NCBI GenBank assembly: GCA_050246875.1 | Contig: JBFWVF010000025.1 | Coordinates: 1 to 7,427 of the forward strand | Reading direction: 5' to 3' | Source of the DNA: SHWB01 sp050246875 | GTDB lineage: Bacteria; Pseudomonadota; Alphaproteobacteria; UBA6615 | Length of the DNA stretch: 7,427 nt | Shown: positions 6,470 to 7,427 of the stretch, piece by piece | Layout: every line of letters begins with the position of its first letter | Numbering within the stretch: the stretch's first letter is position 1 | Position numbers and translations under genes: made by a program | Notes under the pieces: generated by a model | Databases searched by the model: none | What the model was told of the DNA's origin: nothing | Seen by the model: the letters and a program-made list of their open reading frames with translations, nothing else

Positions 6470-7183
6470 ATGCGCGCTTCCGCCGGGGCCAGGGTCTTCG
6501 CATGGATGGGCGCCGCCCTCTTTCTCGCGGCGCTCGCGTGGTTCGGCTGGAGCTACACGGTCCGCTGGGCCATCTACCCGCTCGACGCGCGGCTGTGGCC
6601 AGCCGCGATTCACGACGCAGCCCTGTTCTCGGTCTTCGCGCTCCACCACTCCGTGTTCGCGCGGCTGCGCGTCCGGGAGCGGCTGCGGGCCGCGGCCGGC
6701 TCAGCCGTTGAGCGCTCGGTCTACGTGTGGATCGCGAGCCTGCTGTTTCTCGGCGTCTGCTGGCTGTGGGAGCCGGTGCTGGGCGTCTGGTGGCAGGTCA
6801 GGGGCGGAGCGGCGTGGGACGGCCGCATCGTGCAGGGCATGGGCGTGCTGCTGACCATCGCCGGGGCCCGTGCGATCGACGTCCTGGAGCTCGCCGGGCT
6901 GCGCCAGGTGGAGGGTCCGATCCGCGCCGGAGGCATGCCGGCGGTCTTCAAGACCACCGGCGTCTACGGCCTCGTCCGCCACCCCATCTATCTCGGCTGG
7001 GTGCTGATGGTCTTCGGTGAGCCCACGATGACCGCCTCACGCGGCGTGTTCGCTGTCGTGTCGACGGTCTATCTGATCGTCGCCATCCCGCTCGAGGAAC
7101 GCTCCCTCGCCGCCACCGCCGGCCCCGCCTACGCCGAGTACCGCAAGGCCGTCCCCTCGCGCCTGATCCCGTTCATCTGGTAG
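6470..7183 (+). CDS. integral-membrane methyltransferase, MddA/NnrU-like (PEMT/ICMT superfamily)
   Basis: This 237-residue membrane protein has hydrophobic segments near 10-30, 45-60, 84-101, 120-135 and 172-205. The C-terminal SAM-binding signature of the superfamily is canonical: G-V-Y-G-L-V-R-H-P-I-Y-L-G-W (164-177), then E-P-T-M-T (184-188), and L-E-E-R (208-211) followed by Y-A-E-Y-R and a closing L-I-P-F. An early F-A-L-H-H-S-V-F-A-R (56-65) matches the conserved histidine-serine segment of MddA (methanethiol S-methyltransferase) and NnrU-like proteins. The R-H-P-x-Y, E-P-T-M-T and L-E-E-R series is closest in my recollection to MddA, but which small molecule it methylates cannot be read from the sequence. 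The start at 6470 is supported by TATAAT 10 bases upstream; in-frame sequence further upstream overlaps the KS gene on the other strand and is rejected. It diverges from the KS operon across 28 bases, so the two may be co-regulated. Confidence 0.86.
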   Translation: MRASAGARVFAWMGAALFLAALAWFGWSYTVRWAIYPLDARLWPAAIHDAALFSVFALHHSVFARLRVRERLRAAAGSAVERSVYVWIASLLFLGVCWLWEPVLGVWWQVRGGAAWDGRIVQGMGVLLTIAGARAIDVLELAGLRQVEGPIRAGGMPAVFKTTGVYGLVRHPIYLGWVLMVFGEPTMTASRGVFAVVSTVYLIVAIPLEERSLAATAGPAYAEYRKAVPSRLIPFIW

Positions 7184-7341
7184 GGTCCGCGACTGAGTGG
7201 CGCGGGTGGCGCCGAACGGGGTGCCCCGAGAGACGCGCAGCCCGGTGAGGGCGAGCATCCCGGGGTCCCCAGCGCGCGGACTGTGCGTGCTGGGGTGGTT
7301 GAACGGGGCTGTTCGGCGACAGGACCCGCAGGTCGCAGCGT
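7184..7341. other. convergent intergenic region with small repeats
   Basis: No coding sequence is supported in these 158 bases. Besides the 29-base hairpin, they hold a small stem CGGG/CCCG at 7217-7228, an 8-bp inverted repeat CGCCGAAC (7210-7217) and GTTCGGCG (7311-7318) that encloses the whole centre, and a direct repeat GAACGGGG at 7214-7221 and 7301-7308. The nested arrangement could be a folded 3' end shared by the two converging transcripts. No tRNA-like T-loop is seen. Confidence 0.4.
7267..7295. terminator. strong hairpin in the convergent gap, possible bidirectional terminator
   Basis: CCCCAGCGCGCG (7267-7278) pairs with TGCGTGCTGGGG (7284-7295) over 12 base pairs, two of them G-T wobbles in the strand shown, around a 5-base loop GACTG. 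It lies 83 bases after the stop of the plus-strand methyltransferase gene and 46 bases beyond the stop of the minus-strand gene that enters from the right edge. There is no real T-run on either side (TGGTT follows on the plus strand), so it is not a textbook intrinsic terminator. Confidence 0.4.
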
Positions 7342-7427
7342 TCAGACTTCCTCGTCCTCTTCCACGTCCTTCGGCAACCCCTCGAGCTCCTCGAGGAACA
7401 CGATGTTCCGGTGGGACGGGATCTCGA
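7342..7427 (-). CDS. C-terminal end of an unidentified protein (5' end outside the window)
   Basis: The minus strand has an open frame entering from the right edge and ending in TGA at 7342-7344. It encodes 27 residues: E-I-P-S-H-R-N-I-V-F-L-E-E-L-E, then G-L-P-K-D-V, then a run of acidic residues E-E-D-E-E-V at the terminus. I do not recognise the family. The composition (charged, amphipathic, acidic tail) and the convergent arrangement with the plus-strand gene are compatible with a real gene end, but 27 residues are too few for certainty. Confidence 0.4.
   Translation of the reverse strand, partial: EIPSHRNIVFLEELEGLPKDVEEDEEV

Noticed and set aside
3217..6711. Plus-strand open frame of 1164 codons opposite the KS, lipoprotein and flavoprotein genes
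   Set aside because: It is extremely Arg/His/Pro/Gly-rich with no domain motifs, and lies antisense to three genes with clear family motifs. Long antisense frames are expected at this GC content.
7184..7341. tRNA or known small RNA in the convergent gap
   Set aside because: No T-loop GTTCGAATC-like segment, no cloverleaf spacing, and no recognisable RNA family; only the hairpin and short repeats stand out.
1..7427. Mobile element, prophage or defence system
   Set aside because: No transposase, integrase, terminal inverted repeats, phage or nuclease motifs are visible; every gene fits envelope or lipid-type metabolism.

Overview
The window is about 70% GC, densely packed and mostly coded on the minus strand. 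The protein types suggest a soil-type Acidobacteriota, perhaps Vicinamibacteria. They include a periplasmic TPR/peptidase-MA protein, a DUF5916-type secreted protein and a small lipoprotein with a V-T-G-T-W motif. That placement is inference from gene content and composition; no marker gene is present.

Layout: six minus-strand genes run from about 6441 down past position 1. In transcription order they are a FabF-like beta-ketoacyl synthase (KS), an uncharacterised lipoprotein, a geranylgeranyl-reductase-type FAD oxidoreductase, a small membrane methyltransferase of the isoprenylcysteine carboxyl methyltransferase (ICMT) family, a TPR protein with an embedded HExxH metallopeptidase-like domain, and the N-terminal part of a DUF5916/CBM9-type exported protein that leaves the window. 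Gaps are 12, 9, -4, 25 and 6 bases. One plus-strand gene (6470-7183) diverges from the KS and encodes an MddA/NnrU-like membrane methyltransferase. After a 158-base convergent gap holding a 12-bp hairpin, the last 18 codons or so before the window edge (27 residues) are the acidic C-terminus of another minus-strand gene that I cannot identify.

The KS, flavoprotein and ICMT-type methyltransferase look like one enzymatic unit: chain extension, oxidation or reduction of the product, then methylation at the membrane. The flavoprotein plus ICMT-type methyltransferase pairing recalls the accessory enzymes of type III polyketide synthase operons (srsA-srsB-srsC in Streptomyces griseus, bpsA-bpsB in Bacillus subtilis). 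Here a KAS-II-fold condensing enzyme with an unusual active-site segment heads the operon, and no ACP, ketoreductase, dehydratase or type III synthase is visible. A lipid or phenolic-lipid-like product is therefore a hypothesis. The TPR-peptidase and DUF5916 genes look like a separate envelope module.

The most striking non-coding signal is TATANT followed by exactly 10 bases and then ATG. It occurs at three starts: the KS, the divergent methyltransferase and the TPR protein. None of the three has a Shine-Dalgarno sequence, and none of the tightly packed internal starts has the motif. One internal start (the ICMT gene) instead has a clear GGAGG. This suggests short-leader or leaderless promoters dividing the minus-strand genes into two transcription units, with the first sharing a 28-base bidirectional promoter with the plus-strand gene.
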